From positions 1-64,000 of the forward strand of contig CAZNDH010000004.1 in assembly GCA_964571765.1 (NCBI GenBank): 64,000 nucleotides of DNA. Reading direction: 5' to 3'. The stretch is from ZC4RG35 sp964571765 (GTDB lineage Bacteria > Actinomycetota > Acidimicrobiia > Spongiisociales > ZC4RG35). Every line of letters starts with the position of its first letter. Position 1 is the first letter of the stretch. A program made the position numbers and the translations under genes. Shown here piece after piece: positions 42,593-50,745 of the stretch. A model generated the notes under the pieces. The model saw only the letters and a list, made by a program, of their open reading frames with translations. It did no database searches and was not told the DNA's origin.

Positions 42593-43586
42593 GACTGTGA
42601 GATTCGAGGACCCACGGGGTGAGGGTGATCCCATCGAGCTGGAGCGGTTCACCCTCGACCCCGGGCTCGACGATGCCGCCTTGAGGAGCCGCAAGGTCCC
42701 CGAGCCAGACCCGCACTACGTCGATCTGGGAATGCTCTACCGCTTCGCCCAGCTCGAGGCGGCTCGCAGGTTGGGAGCCGACGGGTTGGTCCCGCTCCAT
42801 GTGGCGGTGCGGGGCCACATGGGAACCGGGAAGGACCACGACATCGAGCAGTTCGCTGCGGCCATGGGGCTCCCCTATTTCCGCATCCCCCTCACCGGTG
42901 AGGTGCGCGACGTCACCCTGATCGGGTCGACCCGTCTCCATGGCGACGGAAAGGGTGGGACGGAGAGCCGCTGGGAGGACGGCGACATCACCCGGGCCTT
43001 GCGCGGGCCGGCACTCCTCAACCTCTCCGAGCTCAACGCTGCCGGAGCCGAGACGCTGTTCGCCCTCCACGGGTTGCTCGACCGCTATGCCGCCCTCGAC
43101 CTTCCCAACGGGGAAACCGTCACGCTCCGTAACGACGTACGGATCTTCGGTACGATGAACCCCACCGACATCCGTGACTATGCCGGCACCCAGACCTTGA
43201 ACAAGGCGTTTGCCGATCGTTGGGTGATCTGGGAGAAGCGTTTCCCTGGCGAGGAGCAGGTCAAGCAGATGCTTCGGCGCCGCTACCCGGCAATGGCCGA
43301 CCCCTACGTCGAGGCGATCGCCCGGCTCACGGTGGAAGTGAATGCCTCGTTCGAGGCCGTCGACACCGGAGTGCGGGTGGAGACTCCCCTCTCGCTGCGC
43401 TCGGTCCTCGACCGATTGCCCACCGGTCTGGTAGTCCATGCCGCCCAGACCGACCCGCTGCGCCGGGCCTGGGAGGAGTTCGTCCTGCCCCAGGTCGACC
43501 TGTTCGACCGCGACCACTACGAGACGGTGTGGAACGCAGTGGTCCGCCGGGGGCCGTCGATACCCCCGTTCGGCCCCACCGGCTGA
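42585..43586 (+). CDS. MoxR/CobS-like AAA+ ATPase with altered Walker motifs
   Basis: A 333-residue single-domain AAA+ protein. The P-loop reads GHMGTGKDHDIEQ (77-89): the Mg-coordinating Ser/Thr is Asp84. The Walker B position reads LLNLSELNAAG (144-154), with Ser148 in place of the usual Asp while Glu149 remains. Sensor 1 (GTMNPTD, N192) and the arginine-finger region NKAFADRW are normal. HDIEQ resembles the THIEQ of CobS. The TTG start has AAGGAGGAAGCCG just upstream and overlaps the VWA stop. Whether it hydrolyses ATP is doubtful. Confidence 0.75.
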   Translation: MPETVRFEDPRGEGDPIELERFTLDPGLDDAALRSRKVPEPDPHYVDLGMLYRFAQLEAARRLGADGLVPLHVAVRGHMGTGKDHDIEQFAAAMGLPYFRIPLTGEVRDVTLIGSTRLHGDGKGGTESRWEDGDITRALRGPALLNLSELNAAGAETLFALHGLLDRYAALDLPNGETVTLRNDVRIFGTMNPTDIRDYAGTQTLNKAFADRWVIWEKRFPGEEQVKQMLRRRYPAMADPYVEAIARLTVEVNASFEAVDTGVRVETPLSLRSVLDRLPTGLVVHAAQTDPLRRAWEEFVLPQVDLFDRDHYETVWNAVVRRGPSIPPFGPTG

Positions 43587-43594
43587 CAACCAGC

Positions 43595-43600
43595 TACCTT
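43595..43600 (+). promoter_or_regulatory. Leaderless -10 of the LOG-family gene
   Basis: TACCTT with a 6-nt spacer to the ATG at 43607. Confidence 0.5.
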
Positions 43601-43606
43601 GGCCCC

Positions 43607-44689
43607 ATGGCCTACGCCTTGGGGAACCCCGAGCTCGACCAGCGGGTCGCCGAGTTGGTCGCCGATGCCGCTGTCACCGGCAACCAGGACCTCATCGTCG
43701 AGCTGATGACCACCGTGCTCAAGCTGCACCGCGATTCCGCCACCCGGGGCGACCTCAAGCTGATCAACACCGCCCTCAAGGAGATGCGCTACTCCAACCT
43801 GGTCTTCTCACGTCATGACGAGCCCAAGGTCACCATCTATGGCTCGGCTCGACTCCGGGACGGCGACGCCAACTTCCGCATGACCGAGCAGTTTGCCGCC
43901 CGCATGGTGGAACACGGCTGGGGAGTGATCACAGGGGCAGGGCCGGGGATCATGGAGGCGGGCAACAAGGGCGCCGGGCCGGAGCACTCCTATGGGGTCA
44001 ACATCAGATTGCCATTCGAGGCCGATTCGAACCGCTACCTCTCCCCTGCTCGGACCGTCAACTTCAAGTACTTCTTCACCCGGAAGCTGGGGTTCGTCAA
44101 GGAGTCACACGCCTTCGCCATCTTCCCCGGAGGGTGGGGCACTCTCGACGAGGCCTTCGAGCTGCTCACCCTCACCCAGACCGGGAAGAGCGACCTCCAC
44201 CCCATCGTCCTCATCGAATCCGAGGGAACCGGGTTCTGGGGGCCACTGATCGAGTTCATCGAGGAGGTGCAAGCGGCCAAGGGGCTCATCTCCTCTGACG
44301 ACACCTCCCTCTTCCTCCACACCAGCGACGTCGATGCCGCCTGTGACCACATCCGCCACTTCTACTCCAACTACCACTCGCAGCGCTACTCGTTGGGGCG
44401 GCTGGTGCTCAGGCTCCGGATGGCTCCCGATCTGGAGCAGCTGAAGTCACTCACCTCGGAGTTCGCCGACATCCTGGTCGATGGGGCCATCGAGCCAGCC
44501 GAGCCGTCCCCGGCAGAGATCGAGGATGGTGACGCCCTCGACTGCGCCCGCATCTCACTCCACTTCGACCGACGCCAGTTCGGGAGGCTGCGCCAGTTGA
44601 TCGATCGGCTCAACGACCTGGCCCACCTCCCCGACACCGTGGAGATCCCCACTCCGATGAGCGAGGAGATGGCGGAACGACCCTGGTGA
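43607..44689 (+). CDS. LOG/TIGR00730-family Rossmann-fold protein
   Basis: The 360-residue protein has the cytokinin-riboside phosphoribohydrolase (LOG) core with ITGAGPGIMEAGNKGA and the signature FPGGWGTLDEAFE. It is longer than single-domain LOG proteins (about 190): a helical N-terminal part and a C-terminal extension flank the core, as in the larger nucleotide 5'-monophosphate nucleosidase relatives. Activity on nucleoside monophosphates is inferred. It follows the AAA gene by 20 bp with its own promoter. Confidence 0.82.
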   Translation: MAYALGNPELDQRVAELVADAAVTGNQDLIVELMTTVLKLHRDSATRGDLKLINTALKEMRYSNLVFSRHDEPKVTIYGSARLRDGDANFRMTEQFAARMVEHGWGVITGAGPGIMEAGNKGAGPEHSYGVNIRLPFEADSNRYLSPARTVNFKYFFTRKLGFVKESHAFAIFPGGWGTLDEAFELLTLTQTGKSDLHPIVLIESEGTGFWGPLIEFIEEVQAAKGLISSDDTSLFLHTSDVDAACDHIRHFYSNYHSQRYSLGRLVLRLRMAPDLEQLKSLTSEFADILVDGAIEPAEPSPAEIEDGDALDCARISLHFDRRQFGRLRQLIDRLNDLAHLPDTVEIPTPMSEEMAERPW

Positions 44690-44729
44690 TCACCACCCCT
44701 TCCCTTGGGAGTACATCGCCTCCCCGGGC

Positions 44730-44735
44730 TAGAAT
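44730..44735 (+). promoter_or_regulatory. Leaderless -10 of the DinB-like gene
   Basis: TAGAAT with a 6-nt spacer to the GTG at 44742. Confidence 0.6.
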
Positions 44736-44741
44736 TCGAGG

Positions 44742-45473
44742 GTGCGAGACATCCTCTCCGACCTGGTAGCCGAACAGCAGTTCCTCGATCAGTCGCTGCA
44801 GAGAGTGCCCATCAAGGTGTGGGACCTGGTGACACCCAACAAGCCGTGGACGGTGCGCGACACCATCTCGCACCTCGCCGACTTCGAGGAGCTGGGTGCC
44901 GATGCCATCAACGGGGGCGAGCGAGTCGAGGAGTGGCAGCAGGCCCCCGACCTCGACGCCATGAAGAGGGTCGCCATCAAGAAGGGCCGTGGAATGCGAC
45001 CCCAGGACGTCATCGAGTGGTGGCGGGGTGGTCGGGCCAAGGTGGTCGAGCCACTGTCCCACATGAGCAGCAGCGAACGCGTCCAGTGGATCGCCGGAGA
45101 CATGAGCGCCCGCACCTTTGCCACCTTCCGGTTGATGGAAACCTGGATGCACGGTCTCGACATCTATCAGACCCTGGGCATCGAGGTCGAGGACACCCCC
45201 CGCATCCGTCACGTCTGCTGGCTGGGGTGGAAGACCCTCCCCCACGCCTTCAAGCAGGCAGGTGAGCACTACGAACCGGTCCGGGTCGAGGTGATTGGCC
45301 CGGGATACGCCAAGTGGGTCTACGGTCCCGAGGACACCGACCAGTTGATCAAGGGCTCGGCATCCGACTGGGCCCGGCTGGTGGTGCACCGGGTCAAGCC
45401 CAGTCAGGTCCGTCTCAAGGTCTCCGGTGAGCACGCCGAAACCGCCATCCGGGTAGCCCGGGCCTATCTGTGA
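44742..45473 (+). CDS. DinB/mycothiol-dependent maleylpyruvate isomerase-fold protein
   Basis: A 243-residue four-helix DinB-fold protein resembling TIGR03084: WTVRDTISHLADFEE carries the first metal-site histidine and RLMETWMHGLDIYQTLG the later ones. Family members use mycothiol or metals, but the substrate here is unknown. The GTG start is set by the leaderless -10; the stop overlaps the next gene (GTGA). Confidence 0.78.
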   Translation: MRDILSDLVAEQQFLDQSLQRVPIKVWDLVTPNKPWTVRDTISHLADFEELGADAINGGERVEEWQQAPDLDAMKRVAIKKGRGMRPQDVIEWWRGGRAKVVEPLSHMSSSERVQWIAGDMSARTFATFRLMETWMHGLDIYQTLGIEVEDTPRIRHVCWLGWKTLPHAFKQAGEHYEPVRVEVIGPGYAKWVYGPEDTDQLIKGSASDWARLVVHRVKPSQVRLKVSGEHAETAIRVARAYL

Positions 45474-46261
45474 CCACCATCCCCCGCTTGGTGGGGATGG
45501 TCCATCTTCTCCCCCTCCCCGGTTCCCCGCGCTTCGGCAGATCGATGGACCAGGTGTTGGCCACTGCGGTATCCGACGCCACCACCCTTCACCAAGCCGG
45601 CTTCCCCGCGCTGGTGGTGGAGAACTATGGCGACGCCCCCTTTCACGGAGGCCGGGTCCCCGCCGAGACCGTGTCGGCGATGACCGCGGCCATCAACGCG
45701 GTCTCCGAGACGACCGACACCGTCCTCGGGATAAACGTGCTTCGCAACGACGCTCTCTCAGCCCTGGGGGTGGCGGCGGCCACCGGCGCCTCGTTCATCC
45801 GTGTCAATGTGCTCACCGGGACCATGTACACCGACCAGGGCCTCATCACTGGAGCCGCTGCCGAAGTGGCCCGGACCAGGTCGTTTCTGTGCCCCGAGGT
45901 CGAGGTGTGGGGTGATGTCCTGGTGAAACATGCCATCCCTCCCCCGGGCGCCGACCCCGGCCTGATCGCCGCTGACATGGTCACCCGCGGCCTCGCCGAC
46001 GCGGTGATCGTCTCTGGCTCGGCCACCGGGGCGGCCACCGACCTGGAGAGGCTGCGAGTCGTGGCCGAGGCGGTTCCGACCGGGACCAGGGTTGTGATCG
46101 GGTCAGGGGCCACTCCTGACAGTCTGCCTTCGCTGATGAAGCATGCCGACACGGTGATCGTGGGATCGTGGGTCAAGGTTGGTGGATCCGCTCGCAATGA
46201 CGTCGATCCGGACCGAGCCCGAGCCGTGGTCGAGGCGGCGCGGTCCTTGGGTCTCCTCTGA
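45470..46261 (+). CDS. BtpA/SgcQ family protein
   Basis: The 263-residue TIM-barrel protein begins PRLVGMVHLLPLPGSPRFG and has FPALVVENYGDAPF and SFIRVNVLTGTMYTDQGLI, the BtpA/SgcQ pattern. In cyanobacteria BtpA affects photosystem I; in non-photosynthetic bacteria these proteins sit near sugar or nucleoside catabolism genes and may be lyases or isomerases. Here it is co-translated with the DinB-like gene. Function unknown. Confidence 0.82.
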   Translation: MTTIPRLVGMVHLLPLPGSPRFGRSMDQVLATAVSDATTLHQAGFPALVVENYGDAPFHGGRVPAETVSAMTAAINAVSETTDTVLGINVLRNDALSALGVAAATGASFIRVNVLTGTMYTDQGLITGAAAEVARTRSFLCPEVEVWGDVLVKHAIPPPGADPGLIAADMVTRGLADAVIVSGSATGAATDLERLRVVAEAVPTGTRVVIGSGATPDSLPSLMKHADTVIVGSWVKVGGSARNDVDPDRARAVVEAARSLGLL

Positions 46262-46290
46262 CCGCACCCCGGGAGCCCACGCCGCCCACC

Positions 46291-46950
46291 TTGGGGTTCA
46301 CCGTGATTGGGACCAACGACCCATACATCACACCTCGCAACGTGTCGAGAATCTCGTTACTCAAGCGAGTCTCTATGCGGGAACTTCCTAAGGACATCTT
46401 GATCGAGGTCATGGAGGACGTCATCGAGGACCTCCATGGCCATGTTCACCGGGTCTCGGACCTCGCCGTCGACCTGGGCACCGGTCTCGACCTCGGCTCC
46501 GACGACCTCGACCGGCTGGCGCTGGCAGGAGTCCTCCATGACGTGGGCAAGATCCACCTCGACCCCGGAATCCTCGGCAAACCCGGTCCCCTCTCAGACG
46601 ACGAGTTCGAGCTGATGCGGCGCCACCCCGAGCTGGGATTCGCCATGACCCGCAACCGTCTCGACCCCAAGGTCGCCGAAGCCATCCTCTACCACCACGA
46701 GCGATACGACGGGCGTGGATATCCCTTCGGGCTCTCCGGTGACGCCATTCCGATCCTCAGCCGCATCGTCCTCGTCGCTGATGCCTTCGACGCCATGACC
46801 TCGATCCGCGCCTACCAGCCGGCACTGCCCGTCGCCTTCGCCATCGAGGAGATCAGACGCAATGCCGGCACCCAGTTCGACCCGGCGGTGGTGGAGATCT
46901 TCATGGATCTGGCCTCGGTCGACCGGCTCCCCGTCGAGCTCATCGCCTGA
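46291..46950 (+). CDS. HD-GYP domain phosphodiesterase-like protein
   Basis: A 219-residue protein that is essentially one HD-GYP domain: VLHDVGKIHLDPGIL contains HD, HHERYDGRGYPFGLSG contains GYP, and RIVLVADAFDAM completes the metal set. HD-GYP proteins hydrolyse cyclic di-GMP or related dinucleotides. Start is uncertain: TTG 46291 gives an extra 28 residues with weaker codon bias; ATG 46375 (MRELPKDIL) begins right at the domain. No sensor domain is attached. Confidence 0.82.
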   Translation: MGFTVIGTNDPYITPRNVSRISLLKRVSMRELPKDILIEVMEDVIEDLHGHVHRVSDLAVDLGTGLDLGSDDLDRLALAGVLHDVGKIHLDPGILGKPGPLSDDEFELMRRHPELGFAMTRNRLDPKVAEAILYHHERYDGRGYPFGLSGDAIPILSRIVLVADAFDAMTSIRAYQPALPVAFAIEEIRRNAGTQFDPAVVEIFMDLASVDRLPVELIA

Positions 46951-46982
46951 TCGTCTCACCGGGGGTCGCCGCCGGGTGGTGT

Positions 46983-48179
46983 TCACGGTGGTCGTGGTGG
47001 CGGTGAGCCCGGTCGCCCTCCGGCCCCCCGGCCAGCCAACCGGTTGACATCTGACTCGTCGCCCCATGGCCCGCCCCGGATCGGCTCCCGTCTGACGACT
47101 CTCGACTCATTGTCGGTCACTCGAGGCTCGTAATGGTTGAAGAACACCCTGCCCGACAGCTCTCTCCGGCTCCGAACCCCCACTTTCTCGAAGATAGCCT
47201 TCAGGTGTTGTTGCACCGTGTGCTTCGAGACGAACAACACCGATGCGATCTCCGCTGTGGAGTCACCCCTGAGGACCCTTCGGGTGACATCTTGTTCACG
47301 AGGGGTGAGTCCGTACGCCGACATGAGCAGAGGTGCCAAGCGAGCCGGTGCTGCCGGTTCGATAATGACTCCGATCCTCCGGTCCTGCGTCCCCGACAGT
47401 GAAACCCCATGGAGCACGACCCAAGGACCTCCAAGGGTTCTTACTCTCACCATGGCGACCGACCCGGCTGGAGAAATGGCTACCGATCGAGCCGCAACCG
47501 ATAGCACGGCGGGAGGTAGGGACCCGTGCTCACTCCACCCACCCGGGAGATCCGACAGCCACCGGTCGGCTGCGGGGCTCATGGACTCGATCTGCCAATC
47601 GGGATCCAAGACGACCATCGCCGGGGAATTCGGTGTCTCGGCATCGGTGGCCTCGCCCACGAGGAGCCCCCGACGGATGCCGTCGGCGAGACCCGGCGAA
47701 ACCGAATTGAGGAACCTCAGCTCTTCTCGATCGAAATCCCGAGAGCCAGAATCCCGGACCAGGCCGAGCGTTCCCCAATTCTGCCCTTTGGGCGAGCGCA
47801 GGGCGACCACGGCTTCGTGTTCGATGCCAATCGGTTCCATCCATATCCGATAGGCGGAGCTTCGCCTCAGGTGACCATCCGTCGCCTGCCGCAGCGTCTG
47901 CACCCCCACCGGATTCCTGGCCACGTCGAGGGCCCGATTGAAGTCGTCCTCGAAGTACTCGAAGCGCAGTATGTCTTCGATCGAGACTTCACACCCCTGC
48001 CCGTAGGAGCTCGTGATCAACAGGGAGGCGGGGTCCAGCGTGTACCACGATCGACCGAGGTTCGGAATCGCCCGATCGATCGCCTCCCCGGCGTTGTCAA
48101 GGAACGTCGCTACGTCGTAGCCCCTCGCTGCAAGCTCAGCCACGCGGTCAGTGACGGGCTCCGCCGCCTGCACGACCAT
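46983..48179 (-). CDS. LuxR-family regulator with N-terminal sensor domain
   Basis: The 398-residue protein has a GAF-like N-terminal half (WYTLDPASLLITSSYGQGC, WGTLGLVRDSGSRDFDREEL), a PAS-like middle and a LuxR HTH (LTPREQDVTRRVLRGDSTAEIASVLFVSKHTVQQHL, residues about 290-350). An Arg/Pro-rich tail of about 45 residues follows. The ATG at 48179 has TAGGAT 7 nt upstream. It converges on the HD-GYP gene; the signal is unknown. Confidence 0.85.
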   Translation of the reverse strand: MVVQAAEPVTDRVAELAARGYDVATFLDNAGEAIDRAIPNLGRSWYTLDPASLLITSSYGQGCEVSIEDILRFEYFEDDFNRALDVARNPVGVQTLRQATDGHLRRSSAYRIWMEPIGIEHEAVVALRSPKGQNWGTLGLVRDSGSRDFDREELRFLNSVSPGLADGIRRGLLVGEATDAETPNSPAMVVLDPDWQIESMSPAADRWLSDLPGGWSEHGSLPPAVLSVAARSVAISPAGSVAMVRVRTLGGPWVVLHGVSLSGTQDRRIGVIIEPAAPARLAPLLMSAYGLTPREQDVTRRVLRGDSTAEIASVLFVSKHTVQQHLKAIFEKVGVRSRRELSGRVFFNHYEPRVTDNESRVVRREPIRGGPWGDESDVNRLAGRGAGGRPGSPPPRPP

Positions 48180-48186
48180 GGCCGGG

Positions 48187-48192
48187 ATCCTA
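48187..48192 (-). promoter_or_regulatory. Leaderless -10 of the LuxR-family gene
   Basis: TAGGAT on the minus strand with a 7-nt spacer to the ATG at 48179. Confidence 0.55.
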
Positions 48193-48302
48193 CCCGCGCG
48201 CTGTCCTGGTCGCCCCGAATGCCACAAACCTGGAATGGACGAATCCCCGCATATCCCCGAGATTGTCCGGTGACGGCTTCCGGGTCGAGGAGAGGAGTGG
48301 CG

Positions 48303-48398
48303 ATGATGATGATGATCGAGCCCATCCAGGGAAACGCCGGCGCTCACACCGAGCTCGGACGTCCGGACCGCTATGGAGAGGGTGCGGTTCGATCATGA
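48303..48398 (+). CDS. Possible 31-residue leader or small protein
   Basis: A short frame starting with four ATG codons (MMMMIEPIQGNAGAHTELG...) has GAGGAGAGGAG about 5 nt upstream, the best Shine-Dalgarno in the region, and its TGA overlaps the ATG of the DUF2269-like gene as ATGA. This is the arrangement of a translationally coupled leader. No homolog is recognised and it could instead just supply ribosomes to the next gene. Confidence 0.4.
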   Translation: MMMMIEPIQGNAGAHTELGRPDRYGEGAVRS

Positions 48399-48850
48399 GT
48401 GTTTGGAAGTTCCTTCACATCAGTGCCATGTTCGGGGCTGCTGCGGTTGTCATCGGCCAGGAGATCCTCGTCCACCTGATCCGCCGCCCGGGCACCCAGG
48501 CAGCCGTTCGGCTCCTGCCCGAATGGGACCGCTTTGCCAACCTGGTGGCCGCCCCCCTGTTCTTTGGAGGCGTCGGGTTGGGGTTCGTCACCGCGATCAC
48601 CTCCGGGTTCCGCCTCACTGCGCCATGGTTGGTCACCGCCTATGTCCTCGTGGCGGCAATGATCCTCAACGCCGTCTTCATGTGGGACCCGTTGATCCGC
48701 CGCCTCAAGTCGGCCGTTGCCGAGGGTGACGCCCACTCCTCCGCAGCTCGAGGCATCCTCCACTCGCCACGCCTCAAGATCTCGGCGGTGGTGGACGCAC
48801 TGCTCTGGGTGGCGATCATCTTCACCATGGTGCTCAAGCCCTTCACCTAG
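48395..48850 (+). CDS. DUF2269-like integral membrane protein (copy B)
   Basis: A 151-residue protein with four hydrophobic segments, beginning MSVWKFLHISAMFGAAAVVIGQEIL with a His in segment 1 (FLHIS), as in copy A at 37742-38194. The loop RLKSAVAEGD and the C-terminal LWVAIIFTMVLKPF match the same small family. Role unknown. The ATG is coupled to the upstream 31-codon frame; no leaderless -10 is seen at this start. Confidence 0.75.
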   Translation: MSVWKFLHISAMFGAAAVVIGQEILVHLIRRPGTQAAVRLLPEWDRFANLVAAPLFFGGVGLGFVTAITSGFRLTAPWLVTAYVLVAAMILNAVFMWDPLIRRLKSAVAEGDAHSSAARGILHSPRLKISAVVDALLWVAIIFTMVLKPFT

Positions 48851-48879
48851 TGGCGCCCTCACTACCGGGTCTCGGGATC

Positions 48880-50745
48880 CTACTTCGCGGTCTCCAGGAT
48901 CTCGTAGACAGTGTTGCGTAGCGCGGGAATGCGGCCTGCGGCCATGATGACCTCGCGGAACTCGGCCGGGGCGACTTCCTGACCGTGGGCGGCGCCTGCA
49001 GACCGGGTGATTATCTCGCCCATCAGGGTCCCACCCAGGTCGTTGCATCCGGCGTCGAGGAGACGACGGCCACCATCGAGGCCCAGCTTGACCCAGGATG
49101 CCTGGATGTTGTCGATCACCCCGTCGAAGGCGATCCGGGACACCGCGTGGACCAGGACCACCTCGTCCCAGGTCGGCCCGGGTCGGGAGCGTCCCCTGAG
49201 GAAGATCGGCGAGCCCATGTGGACGAAAGGCAGGGGCACCATCTCGGTGAAGCCGCCGGTCCGTCTCTGGATGTCGCGAATCACCTCGAGGTGATTGGCC
49301 CAGGCCCGCGGATAGTCGATGTGACCGAACATGATGGTCGCTGTCGCCCGAAGCCCGAGACGGTGAGCGGTCATCATCACCTCGGCCCATTGCGAGGTTC
49401 GGATCTTGTCGGGGCAGAGATGCTGGCGAACCCGGTCATCGAGGATCTCGGCGGCGGTGCCGGGAAGTGAGCCCAGGCCGGCGTCACGCAGTTCGGTGAG
49501 GAACTGCTCTACACCGATCCCCAGCGTCTCCGCCCCCTGCCACACCTCCAGCGGAGTGAATCCGTGGATGTGCATCGCCGGCAGCTCGGCCTTGATCGCA
49601 TGGACCACCTCCATGTAGAAGTTGCCGGTGAAGTCGGGGTGGATCCCCCCCTGGAGGGTGACCTCGGTGGCTCCCCGGTCCCAGGCCTCGCGGGCATTGC
49701 CCACGATCTCGTCGATCCCCATCAGGTAGGGGTCTCCGCGCAGGTTGAGCGATTTGGGACCCTTGGAGAACGCACAGAACCCGCACTTGAAGTAGCAGAG
49801 GTTGGTGTAGTTGATGTTGCGGTTGACCACGTAGGTGACGGTGTCCCCCACCGCCCGCCTCCTCAGCTCGTCGGCGGCATAGGCCACCGCATCGACCTGG
49901 TCTCCCCGCGCCGAGAACAAGGCGGCAATCTCATCGACTCCGGGCGGCGTCCTCTCCAGCGATCTCTCCAACACAGGGCGCAGGTCACCGGCTCCGGCCA
50001 GCCCTTCCGGGGCCGATCCCCCTACCCACAGGGCATCAGGCCACTCGGCCGACAACCTTCCCACCGGCACCGGGGGCTCCAGGTCTCTTCCCGGGGCCCA
50101 ATCGTGGCGGGGCCTCACCACTCCCGAGCCGTCGACCAGGCCGAGCCAGGTGGTGAACACCGGCGTCGGGAGCACGGCCCGCGCCTCGTCGATGTCCACG
50201 TCGGGGGGAAACAGGGTGCGCTCGACGAGATGCACCTGGGGCAGCGACTCACGCAGCTCACCGATGCGCTCGATGCTCCAGTCCCGGAGCAACAGGTCGG
50301 TCGCGCCCTCCTCGATGGCGGTCACCGCCTGCTCCAGGTCGTCGACGAACACCGAGACCCTGGCCTCGATACCGGGCAGCCCGACCAGATGGCAGGCGAA
50401 GGCCACCTCGGAGCGAGCCACCCGCACGTGGCGAGCACCACTCCTCGCCAGGGCGTCGAGCAGCTGCTCGCGCTTTCCTGTCCCGCGCACCGTGACCCGC
50501 CAGGGGCTGACGCCCCTCTTCCCCAGGCGGAGGGCCCCGGCGGGGGTGACCACCCAGCCTGCGGGCTCGGCACCGTCGGAGATGGCGGTCGCCGCCACCA
50601 GGACACCCCCGGCGGCGGCCGCGTCCAGGTCTGAGGTGGTCGGCGTGTCGATCTCGATGACTGTGGTGCCCTCCCTGCGTCGGCTGACCGCGGTCGCCTC
50701 GGCCAACGACTCGGCAGGCCGGGAGCGGAGGAAGGTGACTCTCAT
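48880..50745 (-). CDS. cofH: FO synthase subunit CofH with a large unknown N-terminal domain
   Basis: CofH couples tyrosine and a pyrimidine to form the 8-demethyl-8-hydroxy-5-deazariboflavin (FO) precursor of F420. The 621-residue protein has the radical SAM motif C-x3-C-x2-C in NLCYFKCGFCAFSKG near residues 308-320, preceded by the CofG-CofH linker-like LFSARGDQVDAVAYAADELRR. Residues 1 to about 265 are not radical SAM, have no cysteine motif and match no family I know. In fused FbiC proteins this place is taken by CofG, which here is a separate gene overlapping by 4 nt (ATGA). Confidence 0.9.
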   Translation of the reverse strand: MRVTFLRSRPAESLAEATAVSRRREGTTVIEIDTPTTSDLDAAAAGGVLVAATAISDGAEPAGWVVTPAGALRLGKRGVSPWRVTVRGTGKREQLLDALARSGARHVRVARSEVAFACHLVGLPGIEARVSVFVDDLEQAVTAIEEGATDLLLRDWSIERIGELRESLPQVHLVERTLFPPDVDIDEARAVLPTPVFTTWLGLVDGSGVVRPRHDWAPGRDLEPPVPVGRLSAEWPDALWVGGSAPEGLAGAGDLRPVLERSLERTPPGVDEIAALFSARGDQVDAVAYAADELRRRAVGDTVTYVVNRNINYTNLCYFKCGFCAFSKGPKSLNLRGDPYLMGIDEIVGNAREAWDRGATEVTLQGGIHPDFTGNFYMEVVHAIKAELPAMHIHGFTPLEVWQGAETLGIGVEQFLTELRDAGLGSLPGTAAEILDDRVRQHLCPDKIRTSQWAEVMMTAHRLGLRATATIMFGHIDYPRAWANHLEVIRDIQRRTGGFTEMVPLPFVHMGSPIFLRGRSRPGPTWDEVVLVHAVSRIAFDGVIDNIQASWVKLGLDGGRRLLDAGCNDLGGTLMGEIITRSAGAAHGQEVAPAEFREVIMAAGRIPALRNTVYEILETAK

